DNA of 37,227 bases from Perkinsus olseni (GCA_013115135.1 JABANP010000512.1:1-37227), one strand, 5' to 3'; shown: positions 1 to 10,489, counted from the first letter of the stretch. The notes: generated by a model not told the origin, from the letters alone. Numbers and translations: made by a program.

Positions 1-2290
1 AGTCTATTTCTGAAGACCATCTCGTGAGCACGGAAAGTGCAACGGAAAGGATATCTCAACTTTCCGCCGAATCTAAACTCAGTTGCTGCTCTTGAGGATT
101 GGGGAATTGTGACAACTAATGAAGCCCCCAAGGAAGAGGTTTCTTAGTTTATTGACACTTTATTGTCACTCTATCTTCCACTTGACGTATTTGATCTCTT
201 TCGAGATCGAGGATGAATCCATTTTCCATTTGAGTAGCTGCTTCTTTAAGAGAAGCCAGTACATCATACGAACAGACTCTGAGGAGAAGTTTTCTTGACA
301 TTCCGAGGAATGTCCCTTGTCGGACTGTCTCCGCCGATGGAGTTCATCACCATCGTGATGATATCCAATTTTTATCGTTTCGGTCGGTCCGATCGGGTTG
401 ATGTCCTTGGAAGGAAACCTACCAATACAAGGCACTCAAGCCTCCATCTCTCAGGCAGGTCTATATCCAATATTTCCCGGATGTTGTGTTACTCTGGTCA
501 ACATGAATTTCTGGGGGGGGGCACGAGACGCTCCCGAGAAAGCAGCGGCAGAAGACCATTGCAAGACCTCGACTTGTTAACGTTTGTAGGAGCAGAGAAT
601 CACCTGCCGATTATCATGGTCTTGCCGCCTAAATTATCGTTGCCAAAGCTCTCGGGGTTATGATGTTCGAGAATCCGCCGCACAGTGCGGCCCGCACTAA
701 AGAGTCTCATGCCGGAGTATTCTCAACAGCGCGAGCGAACATTAACAGGCGAGAAATTCTGCGGTGTCCGCATGCCGCGATACATCTCGGTCACACTAGC
801 GACCCTGTCTATCGCTGCTACGGCAGATCTCAATGAAGGCGCTCCCCTCCGTGAATGATAGGAACGTTAGACCAGTGGTATTGGTCACCAATAATTGGTG
901 TTGAACTTCCGTGACTGAAGCTACTCACTGATTTGCTTTCACTCCCACCGATCTCTGTAGACGAAACTATCTTCCTGATCAAAGTGAGGTCACCGTCGAG
1001 GTCTTTCGTGAGACTGCCATGCTCGTCAGCTGAAATAGCAATACCGCAATAGTGGTAGGAGCTAGTGTAGCTGCTGAGTCAAAATACAAGGGCTCGCGGA
1101 AGATGAGACTCAGCCTTACCCCACTTCAAAGACTAGGACGATGGCGCGGACGATAGTACGACTGTGGCGGGAAAGGAAATATCTTAGGTTTTCCCTACCC
1201 TTCGCCTGAACGCCACTCTCTATGCTGAATTAACTCGTCCAAACTCATCCCTCTTGAAACAAGATACATCGGTGCTAGTCTGACTAAGCCCGTTTTCGGT
1301 GGCGCGAGGACCCTGAAACCGATCTTCCAACCGGAGCCGGATGTTTCTCGTGGATGTCATGCATTTGAACGACGCAATAACTTGCTCCGAGACTGAGATA
1401 GCTTGATGATTGAGTTGAAACTCTGATCCGTCACTACTATCCCTTCGGCACCGAGGTGCTGGGGCCCACTAGTGACGCACCAATGACCTTTTGCGAGAAT
1501 GGTCACTGCCGCAACCGCGATCAAACCATGAGCAATCTGAGCCAAGCATCTAGCTCTCGTGGCTTGAGTCGTAATGAGAAGCACGTATAGCGCATCCATG
1601 GTGCCCCCAGAGTTGACAAAGGGCAGTGAGACCTCGAGGGCATCGCCGTTTGGGACCTTCTCTCCAGATATAGTTAGGCACTAAACGCGAAAGAACTTCC
1701 CTCCAAAGGAGCTTAACGAAGCTTCACAGACCGATTGAGCTGTGCATAGAGCTATGAAGTTGTGAATGGTCCGGATGATATAACCGTCGTCTTGACAAGA
1801 CCGTGCAACCGCGACTATCGGTTTCCGGTGAAGAAGTTGATCTAGACGGACACACTAGGGTTATCGTAATTCATCCCCCTCACGTAACTGGGATACGCAG
1901 TGGTGGAAGGCTCTGAGGGGATTCTACCAGTGGGTGCGAAGACCAGGTCTTAACTAAGACCCTGAAGATCGCATACACGGTCATGCCGTTGTCGCGTGAA
2001 ACTGTAGGCTCATGACTAGAGCAGGTGGACGGCCAAAAGACGGTTTGCGCGTCGCCAAGGTATCGTCACCACTACAAGGCTTCAGCGCGGGGAGGCACTC
2101 CTCGAGAGTGTATTGTTAACAATCGCCTCGAGTTCGAATTTGGGTGTGAGCATTTTGGTGCGGCAAGTGGGCCCACAGCCCGGTTGAACGAGCTAGAACG
2201 AGCATCAGGGGAACAACTAGCGGGAGTACTCTACGATTCTAAGACGCTGTCCCCTACCAGTTCCACTTTCAGTTGAACCTCAGGTCTAGC

Positions 2291-2391
2291 TTACACAGGT
2301 TAGTACGAGAATGAGTGAATATGTTTCTCCAATGGGGAGAAGTTAGAGGGCAGCCCTCCGAGGGCCTCAAAGTGTTAGCTTATGGAATCCA
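2291..2391. repeat. Dispersed repeat, copy A
   Basis: About 100 bp that matches 8833-8932 in the same orientation with small indels. Shared blocks are TTACACAGGT, TTTCTCC, GAGAAGTTAGAG, and a final block reading CCTC-A/C-AAGTGTT-A/G-GCTTATGGAATCCA. Copy A carries an extra stretch of about 13 bases between the last two blocks. Neither copy codes for anything recognisable. It may be a remnant of a small mobile element or a shared regulatory or untranslated segment. Confidence 0.7.
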
Positions 2392-2409
2392 TGTGGCGAT
2401 GGCATGCTT

Positions 2410-2552
2410 GATTCCGAAGTTCGGAATCCGAACAGGTGCCGTGTTCCTGTTTTTCACCTCTATTGGCACCAAGGTGAGACCAGGAGAGACCACTGTTTTT
2501 GATGCCTCTAACCCAGTGGTAGCGAGGTACTGGCAACAGATCTGTTGCCAGT
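2410..2552. repeat. Cluster of perfect inverted repeats
   Basis: Two strong inverted repeats lie close together. At 2410-2428, arms GATTCCGAA and TTCGGAATC flank one base. At 2529-2552 there is a perfect 24-bp palindrome whose left half is ACTGGCAACAGA. Between them GGTGCC (from 2436) and GGCACC (near 2466) form a third, weaker pair. The block sits just downstream of dispersed repeat copy A. Such clustering is typical of small non-autonomous elements or structured RNA, but I cannot tell which. Confidence 0.6.
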
Positions 2553-2979
2553 CCCCATTCATCTACCCCGGGTTGCTACTGCACGGGTTGGTACAGTGAC
2601 CAGGCCCCATCACTGCCACTTCCTGATGCCGCCACGCTATGGGAAAGGAAAACTTCCAAGCGAATACCTTTCTCCGGAAAATTCTGAAGACATTTACCCA
2701 GTTGGGGCCCACCCTGGGTTCGAAACTCTTTCCTAAACTCGAGAACGCTTGAAGTGATGTATCTCTGAGGCATTGATGCTAGACACCATAGCTCCATGCT
2801 ATGTTACCATTATAAACGGCATGCGAGGCAGTCTGGTTCTCGTCACATACCTCCTGTATGAAGATATCAGTCGAGAGATACTCCAGATGTGAAATGGCCT
2901 TGAGCTGAATGAAGGAGCAAAGCGAAGATTGGGACGCAGGGATTGTCTTCCGTGACGGATTCAAAACAATCTACGTGAA

Positions 2980-5235
2980 TCAGAACGAAGAGGTGGAAGG
3001 TCTCACAGATTCTTTGGCCTCCTCATTCCAATCGTTGAAGTACCACATGACTGTCCCTAGGCGAGGGGCGCACTCTCGCACGCACTTCACGAGGGCAAGT
3101 AGGGCATTCCCGCATAGTGAGTTGCGGGTGACATTCAGGGCTACAATCCCGCACCCCGGCTGTGCGACTGCGTGACAAAACTGGACGACCGCGGCTGTCT
3201 CCAGCATATCACCTGAGTAGGGTCCATCAAGTTGATCGGGTCAACAACGTTATAACGCGTTCAATAATCCGGACACAACGCCTTCCAACGCGAAGCGCGC
3301 CTCACAGCGTTGGTAAAACGCGTTTCTCACCACGCGCGTCAGGTGAGGTGGAGTCTCGTCATCACGTCGTCGTTCGGACGCGTTGTCGGGGAAGCGACGG
3401 CTCCCCCGAAGAGGTTTCGAGGTGATTACTACGCCTCTTACACCGCGTTTGCCATACCCGATGCCGCGTTCAAGATCGCAAGCGTTGCCTTGTGTTGTGC
3501 GGTATGTCTTGAACGTTGGCGTCACGCAACAGGGGACGAGGTATGGAGTCCATTCAACGGATGCGGCCGTTTTATCTCCCCCCCACAGAAGACGGGGAGG
3601 AACCTCCAATATTCTCGCGGTCTTACCGATCCTGTTGGCCTCGAGATTGAGGTGTGTGATCTTGCACGAGTCCGATTGGATGTACGCTGCCAATACCTGC
3701 AACCCCTTCCAGCCGATAAGGTTGCACCTTTCGAGTACAAGAAAACCCGCTCCTCAAAGGACAAGCGGCATCGCTCACCTTAGGTCGAGCACAGCAATCT
3801 CGTTATCGGGGTTGCTCTCAAGAGCGTCGATGAGAATCTTCAGTGTGTCGTCTTTGATTCGCATCTTGCCGAGGTGCCTGCTCGAACCAACTGTTGAGAC
3901 ACAAGGAAACCGCCATCGAGAGAATTGAGTCTTCGTGCGGCAGCGGTAGCAGGAGTATATGTTGTAAAACCGAGTTCACAACGGCAAATGCAATGACAAC
4001 AATAGGTTTACGCCAATGCCCCCCAACGGAAATCTCGATCGGCGTCACTTCACACGGATGTCACGTACAGCTTCCGGAGTCGTGTGTTACTGGACAACAT
4101 ACGGCCCATGTGCTGGAACAGTAGCTGAGAGTTCTGATGATTCTGTAGACGAGGATTGGAGATATCCAACCCCTCGACAACCGCCGCTCGACGCTCGGCA
4201 TTATTTGGGTCGAGCACGTTGATGATGGCGTGCACAGCGTCGTAGCCGAGGTCGCAAGAATCCACAGACAGTGACTTCAGTCCTGGCACGAACACACTCC
4301 TCGATAGTGCTTGCGAGAAAGGTCTCAAACGCCCGAGGTGAGATCCAGGAACCTTCAACAACCACGTTTTTGGTGAGCACGAGACGAGGGTGGGCCGTCT
4401 GGCAGTACTGGGCCAGTACTACTGGCACAATTCCAGTTGGTACAGCGGTCGAAGCACTCCAGAGGACGGAGTACCGAGCAAAGCTGACTCTGCGGGAGAT
4501 TGAAGTGCGTCCGTATTTCTTCCCAATGCACTGTTGAGCTACGATCGATACCTGTGTTGCCGCCTCTATATTCCCTCGTTACTCTCGAGAACAGCCCCCT
4601 CCTCAACAGTACGACGCAACCAACTGAGGATGAGTTTGGCGAGCGAATCGCTGGTCGAATGGACCAGAGGCAGATCATTGCGTTAGGCGTACTCCGCTAT
4701 TTCCACACCGGCCTCAGTTCCTATCGGATTGTCGCTGAAGTCGAGCTCCTCCATATCGCGCGAGGATGAACTGAAAGACGTACCCCAATTGCAGGAATGG
4801 AAGAACCGAGTTCGACTGAGACTGGTCGCTCCAGACCGAGCTTTTGTGGGCAAGATTCCCTACCGGAGGGCACTGAGTAGCCTTGAGACCCCCGTGCCGG
4901 ACAGCATACAGCCACGCAACTTGATTTTCTTGGCTCCATCTACGGACGAAAATTGGAGCGAATCGGATTGGCTGAAGACAGTGTTGTGACGGCACACCTT
5001 TAACAAGCGATGCGATGGCCGTGCACCCCTCATCCTGTATGGGATTATGGGACAAGTCGATGGTATCTATTCTGACGCTTGCGATCTCCAAGCCTCGGCA
5101 GAGTAGACGACAGTGAACCGCGGTGACTCTGGTGCACTGTGGACGTCCGTCACCTACGTAGGAAATTAGAGATTGATAATAGAGACACCCGAGTGCCACC
5201 AAAAGGCAACTCTTTACACGAGACAGGTAATTCAC
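2980..5235 (-). CDS. Leucine-rich-repeat protein (RNI/LRRC34-like), multi-exon
   Basis: Several minus-strand segments carry ribonuclease-inhibitor-type leucine-rich repeats (LxxLxLxxNxI...G...L). They are, in gene order, IDTIDLSHNPIQDEGCTAIA near 5000-5100, MEELDFSDNPIGTEAG at 4683-4754, GLKSLSVDSCDLGYDAVHAI within 4050-4361, LKILIDALESN...IAVLDL near 3779-3860, LAAYIQSDSCKITHLNLEAN near 3637-3724, and VALNVTRNSLCGNALLALVK near 3070-3160. The segments lie in different frames and are separated by stop-containing gaps with GT and AG ends, as expected for short introns. The stretch reading VVEGLDISNPRLQ with HMGRMLSSNTRLRKLYV after it resembles LRRC34/TCTE1-type proteins, from memory of the family. 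Such proteins act as protein-binding scaffolds, often cilia-associated, but a specific role cannot be assigned. The 5' end is uncertain and may lie upstream, near 5861. The interval includes introns. Confidence 0.65.
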
Positions 5236-5270
5236 TGCGTTCTATGGAAAAACGCGACGAGCGGGACAAT

Positions 5271-5861
5271 CTATTCGGACAGCACGGCATTCGAAAAGCT
5301 TGTAAGAAAACTGCTTCCCCTCATTCTGGCTTGACCTCTAATGCAGCATGAAACTCCCTCGGGAGTGAAGCTCCTTTGAGGATCTCCAAGAGCATCTTCG
5401 ATACACTTCAACGGACAGAGGTCGTTCTTGCGGCACAGATCAGCGTATCTAAACGTATTCGGCCCCGCTTGATCTCGGCTAGACATCCAACCATCACATT
5501 TCCTTTGGATTAGCTGTCACCATCGATGGGTCGACGTCGATCACCAACAGCGTCGCCTCTGAGGTCGTCACCTCACCGCGACTAGGCTCCATTGTATCTA
5601 GCAGGGCTGAGACTCCCATGGCCCACATTGCAGAGTGGAGACGCATGACGCAGCGTCCACGAAGGAGATTTCGGGGCGTAATATATCCAGGCTACCTGAT
5701 GAGGGGATCGCACTCCTACTCTCAGTGGTTGTGGTACGAAGCTGATCAGATACTGCTGATTCAACTGTGTGGCCCATTGCTTGAGTGTCGTTCATCTTCA
5801 AGATGGCAATCCTGCGACTACTGCTGGGACTAGACTCTGGAGAGCTCGGACAACTCTGCAA
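5271..5861 (-). CDS. Possible 5' exons of the LRR gene
   Basis: Three minus-strand pieces may precede the LRR exons. An 87-aa Ser/Thr-rich frame starts at ATG 5861. A short frame from about 5590 reads MEPSRGEVTTSEATLLVIDV. A frame within 5271-5486 contains GPNTFRYADLCRKNDLCPLK, followed by a helix-like stretch that resembles the start of an LRR repeat. GT and AG dinucleotides between them would permit introns of about 42 nt, but I could not find a set of junctions that keeps every frame open. This could equally be non-coding. Confidence 0.3.
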
Positions 5862-6220
5862 CTAGGAGACCCCGGTAGGGAGTCCACAAGGCCTGGCCGC
5901 GTTCAAGGCCCGAATCAAAAGTGGTCACTCAGAGTTCTCGTTTGACTGAATTGGCAAGTCAAAACCATAGCGGTCGTTAGAGACAGAATACACAAGCTAC
6001 AAGGAGTTACAAGACATGCCATCTAATGTGTTATTACAGTTACCCTCCAACCCTCGACGCCGTAGCGGCTCTATAGGACTCGCTGCGTCCCTGGTGATGC
6101 GCGATGGCTGCAAAGCCGCTTAGTATATTGTCGGCACTCGTAGAACTGAGGATGGCTTCCGCAACCGGAGGGCACTGTCGAGCAAGCTCATCGACGATCT
6201 GAAAACAACCGCCTCGCCAC
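5862..6220. other. Intergenic spacer
   Basis: Short gap between the start side of the LRR gene and the stop codon of the amidotransferase-glycosyltransferase fusion gene, both on the minus strand. Frames at 6040-6372 overlap the 3' end of the larger gene in another frame and are taken as shadows. No hairpin terminator or repeat was seen. Confidence 0.5.
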
Positions 6221-8659
6221 TCATCCGTAAAGCGAGGCAGGCGGAGCGATGCGAGTATGGCGACGTACCAGCAGGAACATCCACTTTCCAACGCCATTTC
6301 CGTGCCAAGCAATGGGGAGTCGGTGATCGCCGCTATCAGCTCTGCGCGAAACCTCGCAGCCCCGAACTTCATAGAGGCCTAGTGTCTCGTTGAAGAGCCC
6401 AAAGTCGTCACTAATTGTGCAGCATGGCTGGTGAGCACACGGAGGCTTCCAACCGTCGGGACACGGCACGCCCACAGTCTCTATGAAGTTGCCAAAGAGA
6501 CGTTGCTGATGGTCCAAGGCAACGAGATGAGGATGCGACCAGTAGAACTCGAAGAACAGCCTTTGGTCCGATTTGAAGTCGGCGGTACCAGCGAATTCTA
6601 TCACCCATAACAGCATGCTGAGGAGGGCGTCTCTGCCACCCATGTAAGCACCCGCGTTAAGGAAACGACTGTCGGTCGAGGCCTCGGGGAACCGGGCGAT
6701 CTCTTCTTCGCTGCACTCGTTGGCGCCGCCCCATCCGCACAGGCGCTCGGTGGACATCACTATAGGCTTGCCGAACGTCTCGAAGAGTTCCCTTATGAAT
6801 TGGTCGACCGCCAATCCCCTGGCCTCTGAAAGTCTACTCAAGTCGTTAAAGAATACGTCCATGCCATCAACCACTACATACAGTGCATTGCCAGGGGGTT
6901 CCCTAGAGAGGTAGTCCGCGTAGGACTTCACTCTCACGTTCATACCACTCCAATCGGAACTCCTAAGGTCGGCACACGTATTAACAACGGTAACGGGAGA
7001 AGTCGCTTGCAGTATCTTAAATACGGGGAGGTCAGCTACAGTATCGTTCTGATCCGTCACGCACGTGATCGCCTTGACGATGCCCTCGTTTGGCAAGTGA
7101 GCGGCCGGCCACGGTCTCCGCAGGGTCTGTTGTAGCCTCACATACCACCACGTCTGCATATGAAGGAACGATGACTGCAACCTATCCGCAAAGCGCCTAG
7201 CCCGGTCAAGCTCTGCCTCTAGCCTCCAGAGGTCGTCCTGAGTGGCCGTAAGTGGCATGTCACCACCCTGCGTCGTACCCAGCACGACGCGTTGGGAGAG
7301 ATCGACCCCCGGGAGGATATTAACGTGTGCATCAAAGCCTCGCTTCCCCTCAAGGACAGGATAGAGACTCCCCTCGAGGAAGTCGGCCACGGGCTTCTTA
7401 TATTCACTATTTTTCACATCGGCCGTTAACCACAAGTATTCCTGGACGACCCTCCGGTCCAGGAAGGGATACCGCGCTTCTATACCGAAGACACCTGCCA
7501 CCATTTCCTCCTTCATCAAGTAATCCCGCTGGGTTCCCAAGAAAAATGATTGCCACGGGAAGAGTCCTTCCAAGTCGGTCGGGAACAGGCCGCCAAAATC
7601 ACTATGCGGGAAAATTCGAGTGCCGTTGAAACCGTAGTCGCTGATGGTCTCATCCGCCCCAGTGCCACTGAGGTATAGCGTCCGGCCTTCCTCTCGGGCC
7701 ACGGCGCAGATGAAAGCCATGCCGGACGCTGCTGGGTCGTCAAACATCATACCAAGGCGGCCACGTTGGGAGTACTGGAAGGGCTCTGCACGCTCTCGCA
7801 GAATGGTGTGGCTCCGAGCCAGGTCCCCCTCAGTGAGGATGAACAAGGTTGAATCAGAGATGTTGCGGCTGTACTCGGCCCGAGCCTCGAGGATGCCTAC
7901 GTCCTCCTGAGAGTAGATCGAGTAAGCCGAGTGGGGTCTTCTCATGCCCACCAACGCGGCCTGAATGGCACCGCTATCGTATCCGCTCGACAGCCCTAAG
8001 AAGACCGCCCCAGGTCGGGCATATCTCACACGCTTCTGCACCGCAGCTGTGAACGCTCGCTGCCACTCTGACGTGTCCGTCTTGAATTGGCGCAAGTCGA
8101 ACTCGAAGGTCGGCCCTAGTGGTGTCTCGCGGCACCCACCATCGAGGGAAATCTCCAACACAGTATTCGGCGGCACGTGACGAGCCTCCAAGCCCAAGCC
8201 TATGAGGGAAGACTCGTAAGTGGCCGCATGGACCCCGCGAGAGTCGCAAGCGTAACTTAAAGGTTTCGTGCCGAATGGATCAGAGACTAGTACGGCTACC
8301 TGCCGCGCAAAATCATAAATGACAATCGCGAACTCCCCGTCAAGCAGCCGGGCAAACATCGGGGCGCCATAGGTTGTATACAGTCCCACCAGGCACTCGC
8401 CATCACTCAGACAAGTTGGACAGAGCTCCTTGTAGTTGTAGATCTCGCCATTGAACACAACAGCGATTGAGCGGTCGTCCGATAGGAACGGCTGCGGTGT
8501 GAGCGGGCCAGTCATGTGAAGCAAGTCGTGGATGAAAATGTAGTCACCAACGCGAACTTCGGAGTGATGATCGGGCCCGCGGTATTGCTGACGCCGTGTT
8601 ACTTGGGAGAGGTTATATATGAGAGACAAGCTCGCGGCTACGACGAGGAAGCTGCACAT
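6221..8659 (-). CDS. Asparagine-synthetase-like amidotransferase fused to PLOD-type glycosyltransferase
   Basis: This is a single intron-free 812-aa ORF. Residues 2-160 are a class II glutamine amidotransferase (Ntn) domain: MCS start with Cys2 as the expected nucleophile, RGPD at 27-30 and NGEIYNY at 70-76. The Cys2-to-RGPD spacing fits asparagine synthetases, which supports this start. Residues 200-440 are the ATP-pyrophosphatase synthetase domain, with PP-loop SSGYDS at 224-229, SGTGADE at 331-337 and EARYPFLD at 394-401. Residues about 525-800 match the PLOD/procollagen glycosyltransferase domain: VVVDGMDVFF at 595-604, STERLCG at 636-642, LNAGAYMGG at 667-675, SDQ at 697-699, LDHQQRLFGN at 715-724 and HGNG at 786-789. 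The family reactions are ATP-dependent amide transfer from glutamine and sugar transfer to hydroxylysine; the actual substrates are unknown. Oddities are a strongly hydrophobic stretch right after Cys2 and loss of the usual HxRLSI arginine motif (here HDLLHM). The low intron count contrasts with the neighbouring genes. Confidence 0.9.
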   Translation of the reverse strand: MCSFLVVAASLSLIYNLSQVTRRQQYRGPDHHSEVRVGDYIFIHDLLHMTGPLTPQPFLSDDRSIAVVFNGEIYNYKELCPTCLSDGECLVGLYTTYGAPMFARLLDGEFAIVIYDFARQVAVLVSDPFGTKPLSYACDSRGVHAATYESSLIGLGLEARHVPPNTVLEISLDGGCRETPLGPTFEFDLRQFKTDTSEWQRAFTAAVQKRVRYARPGAVFLGLSSGYDSGAIQAALVGMRRPHSAYSIYSQEDVGILEARAEYSRNISDSTLFILTEGDLARSHTILRERAEPFQYSQRGRLGMMFDDPAASGMAFICAVAREEGRTLYLSGTGADETISDYGFNGTRIFPHSDFGGLFPTDLEGLFPWQSFFLGTQRDYLMKEEMVAGVFGIEARYPFLDRRVVQEYLWLTADVKNSEYKKPVADFLEGSLYPVLEGKRGFDAHVNILPGVDLSQRVVLGTTQGGDMPLTATQDDLWRLEAELDRARRFADRLQSSFLHMQTWWYVRLQQTLRRPWPAAHLPNEGIVKAITCVTDQNDTVADLPVFKILQATSPVTVVNTCADLRSSDWSGMNVRVKSYADYLSREPPGNALYVVVDGMDVFFNDLSRLSEARGLAVDQFIRELFETFGKPIVMSTERLCGWGGANECSEEEIARFPEASTDSRFLNAGAYMGGRDALLSMLLWVIEFAGTADFKSDQRLFFEFYWSHPHLVALDHQQRLFGNFIETVGVPCPDGWKPPCAHQPCCTISDDFGLFNETLGLYEVRGCEVSRRADSGDHRLPIAWHGNGVGKWMFLLVRRHTRIAPPASLYG

Positions 8660-8832
8660 GGTGGTGTTGATAGAACAAACTATGAAGGTGAGAGTCGATA
8701 GGGAAGGGCGATGCAGGTCTTCAACGGGTGATTATCTATCCCCACCGTTGACTGCCGTAGAGACCCACAGGTCCTACCCTGGGTTGAGGTCACACCCTTT
8801 AAACTTGGTGTAGAGGCTCTAGTAGGGGATCT

Positions 8833-8932
8833 TTACACAGGTCCTGCGTCACAGGATAGCGAGACTGCATGAATGATATTTCTCCATCGAAGAGAAGTTA
8901 GAGATCCTCCAAGTGTTGGCTTATGGAATCCA
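8833..8932. repeat. Dispersed repeat, copy B
   Basis: Second copy of the repeat at 2291-2391, in the same orientation, starting with TTACACAGGT and ending with GGCTTATGGAATCCA. It lies about 170 bp upstream of the start codon of the minus-strand fusion gene and so could fall in its promoter or 5' untranslated region. It lacks a short insertion present in copy A. Confidence 0.7.
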
Positions 8933-9694
8933 GTTCATATTTTGCACGAGATCTTTCATCACCGGCCCCCACACATTCTCCCAAATTTTGTCAAATTTGA
9001 CGGTTCGGGTCAATGCTTACTGACGGGCTTCGCGGCTCCCAGCTTTGAACCTTTCTCCCTTACGTGGTCCCGGACCGCCGATCCGCCACGGCGGAGCGCC
9101 TGCACGCAGGCGCGGTCTAGCGGGCCCCGCGCTCTTACCGTCCGAAACCCCTCTCCACGCGCACGCTCAGTTCTTGGCGAAGTAGAGGAGCTAACACAAC
9201 CAACCCTGTGTCGGGAGATGAAAATGAATTGACATTGACATGCGAGTAAAATTGAGTGATTGTTACGCCCCCATGTAGGGACAGGCCATGGGACGGCGTC
9301 TTTGACGAGGAATTTTTGTAATTCTAAGACCGCGGCTGCTCCATGCAGCGTTGGCACCATGACTACTATAGTCAGGCTAGAGGACTAAGGCACACAAGCG
9401 CATTCAGTAGAGTAGCGACTGCGAGGATACTACTATCGGTACAGCCTGCGAAGTAGACACCGAAAAGGGGACGAGAAGACACTGGCGCCACCAGGCGACC
9501 GTCCAGTGTGACGAACCGCTGGTTCGAGGGCGCTGACGCTTATACGTAGACAATCTGGAAATGAAGCGGCTGATGGTCAGCCGTTTGATCTCCGGAGGGC
9601 CCCTAAGCTGAGATTTTGAGTGAGTTGAGACTCTTGTAACGAGTTACCACTACCAGAAGCGTCACAGCGGGTTTCATTAAGAGTTCACCCAGCG
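8933..9694. other. Intergenic region with GC-rich inverted repeats
   Basis: This gap lies between two divergent genes (fusion gene on minus, secreted protein on plus), so it should hold both promoters. No TATA-like element is convincing. It contains the palindrome GTCAAATTTGAC at 8990-9001 and a GC-rich hairpin at 9096-9113 (arms GCGCCTGC and GCAGGCGC, two-base loop), with an overlapping outer pair GACCGC at 9073-9078 and GCGGTC at 9112-9117. The 116-119-aa frames seen on both strands here cross these hairpins and are not believed to be genes. Confidence 0.5.
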
Positions 9695-10489
9695 ATGTTT
9701 CATTGTTACCAAATGTTTGCCGGGATCACCGCTGTCGTTATATCCACCCTTGTTGCAAGCCCGTCCGAGGCTCTCACCCCGGGTAGATATTGCTCGCTTC
9801 AAGACGCCGAACCTCTGAGCACGCCTCCCTGCTTTATGTTTCAATACGATTCTGAAACTAGCGCTTCTCTTGGATACAATTCTGCGAGCGGCCAGTTTAT
9901 GAATCTACACTTCAACGACGTGAGCCTCGGTGAAGACGGTCAGGTTATTATTGAAATAGATGGTCAAAAACTAGATCCCGTGAGGTATCCCTTTGCCGAC
10001 GTTCTGTTCGACCTCAAGGTGTCCCCCGAGGAACCAAATGTCGTCTATGCATACCCCAAGGATGGATCGCCTACTATAAAGCTCACAAAGGAGGCCTGCT
10101 ACCCACCGATTGGATCCTATTGCTATTTTCAGCAGAAGTCGCCGTATAAGAGAGATCTCAGCCCAGCAGCTGCGCTCTACGAGTACAAAAGTTTGACCCG
10201 AGGGCAGTATGCTCAGGTTTATATGGCCCTCGACGCAGACCCGCCCACCGCGGCCCTTAGCATCGGTGGTAGAAACGACGACACCAGCTTGTCTTTCACT
10301 GGTGTTGTCCCGGTCAGTCTGGGGCCAAGAAATCCCCAAAGCTTTCGAACTCTGACCTTTTCAAGCCCCGCTTTGACCGAGATGCAGTCGCTGTTCAAGA
10401 CCACGGTGGGGGTTGCTTTGGTGGAGGACCTCGATGTAGTCGTTCTTCTCCCCAAGCGAGGTGACTATTATTTCCTAGAAAAGGTATGA
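9695..10489 (+). CDS. Secreted two-module protein of unknown function
   Basis: A 264-aa intact ORF. The N-terminus has a hydrophobic core (AGITAVVISTLVA, about residues 9-21) and small residues before residue 27, as in a cleavable signal peptide, so export is likely. After it the protein appears built of two related modules. The first begins with PGRYC (residues 29-33) followed by CFMFQYDS, and the second with PIGSYC (residues 138-143) followed by ALYEYKS. Each then runs into alternating beta-like segments. No enzyme motif, membrane anchor or known domain was recognised. Similar P-x-G-x-YC openings occur, as I recall, in lineage-specific secreted proteins of Perkinsus, which would fit an expanded family. 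The ATG is preceded by an in-frame-poor, A/T-mixed leader with no competing start. Confidence 0.8.
   Translation: MFHCYQMFAGITAVVISTLVASPSEALTPGRYCSLQDAEPLSTPPCFMFQYDSETSASLGYNSASGQFMNLHFNDVSLGEDGQVIIEIDGQKLDPVRYPFADVLFDLKVSPEEPNVVYAYPKDGSPTIKLTKEACYPPIGSYCYFQQKSPYKRDLSPAAALYEYKSLTRGQYAQVYMALDADPPTAALSIGGRNDDTSLSFTGVVPVSLGPRNPQSFRTLTFSSPALTEMQSLFKTTVGVALVEDLDVVVLLPKRGDYYFLEKV

Larger units (their letters stand above)
1..2979. other. Intergenic region, no supported gene
   Basis: No open frame here shows family motifs, consistent composition or splice-joined continuity. The longer frames (for example 1357-1599 minus, 80 aa, and 2315-2599 plus, 94 aa) look like chance frames; the second runs straight through palindromic repeats. 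The stretch does contain a dispersed repeat copy near 2291-2391 and several strong inverted repeats between 2400 and 2560, described separately. Degenerate or very short exons of the downstream leucine-rich-repeat gene cannot be excluded. Confidence 0.5.
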
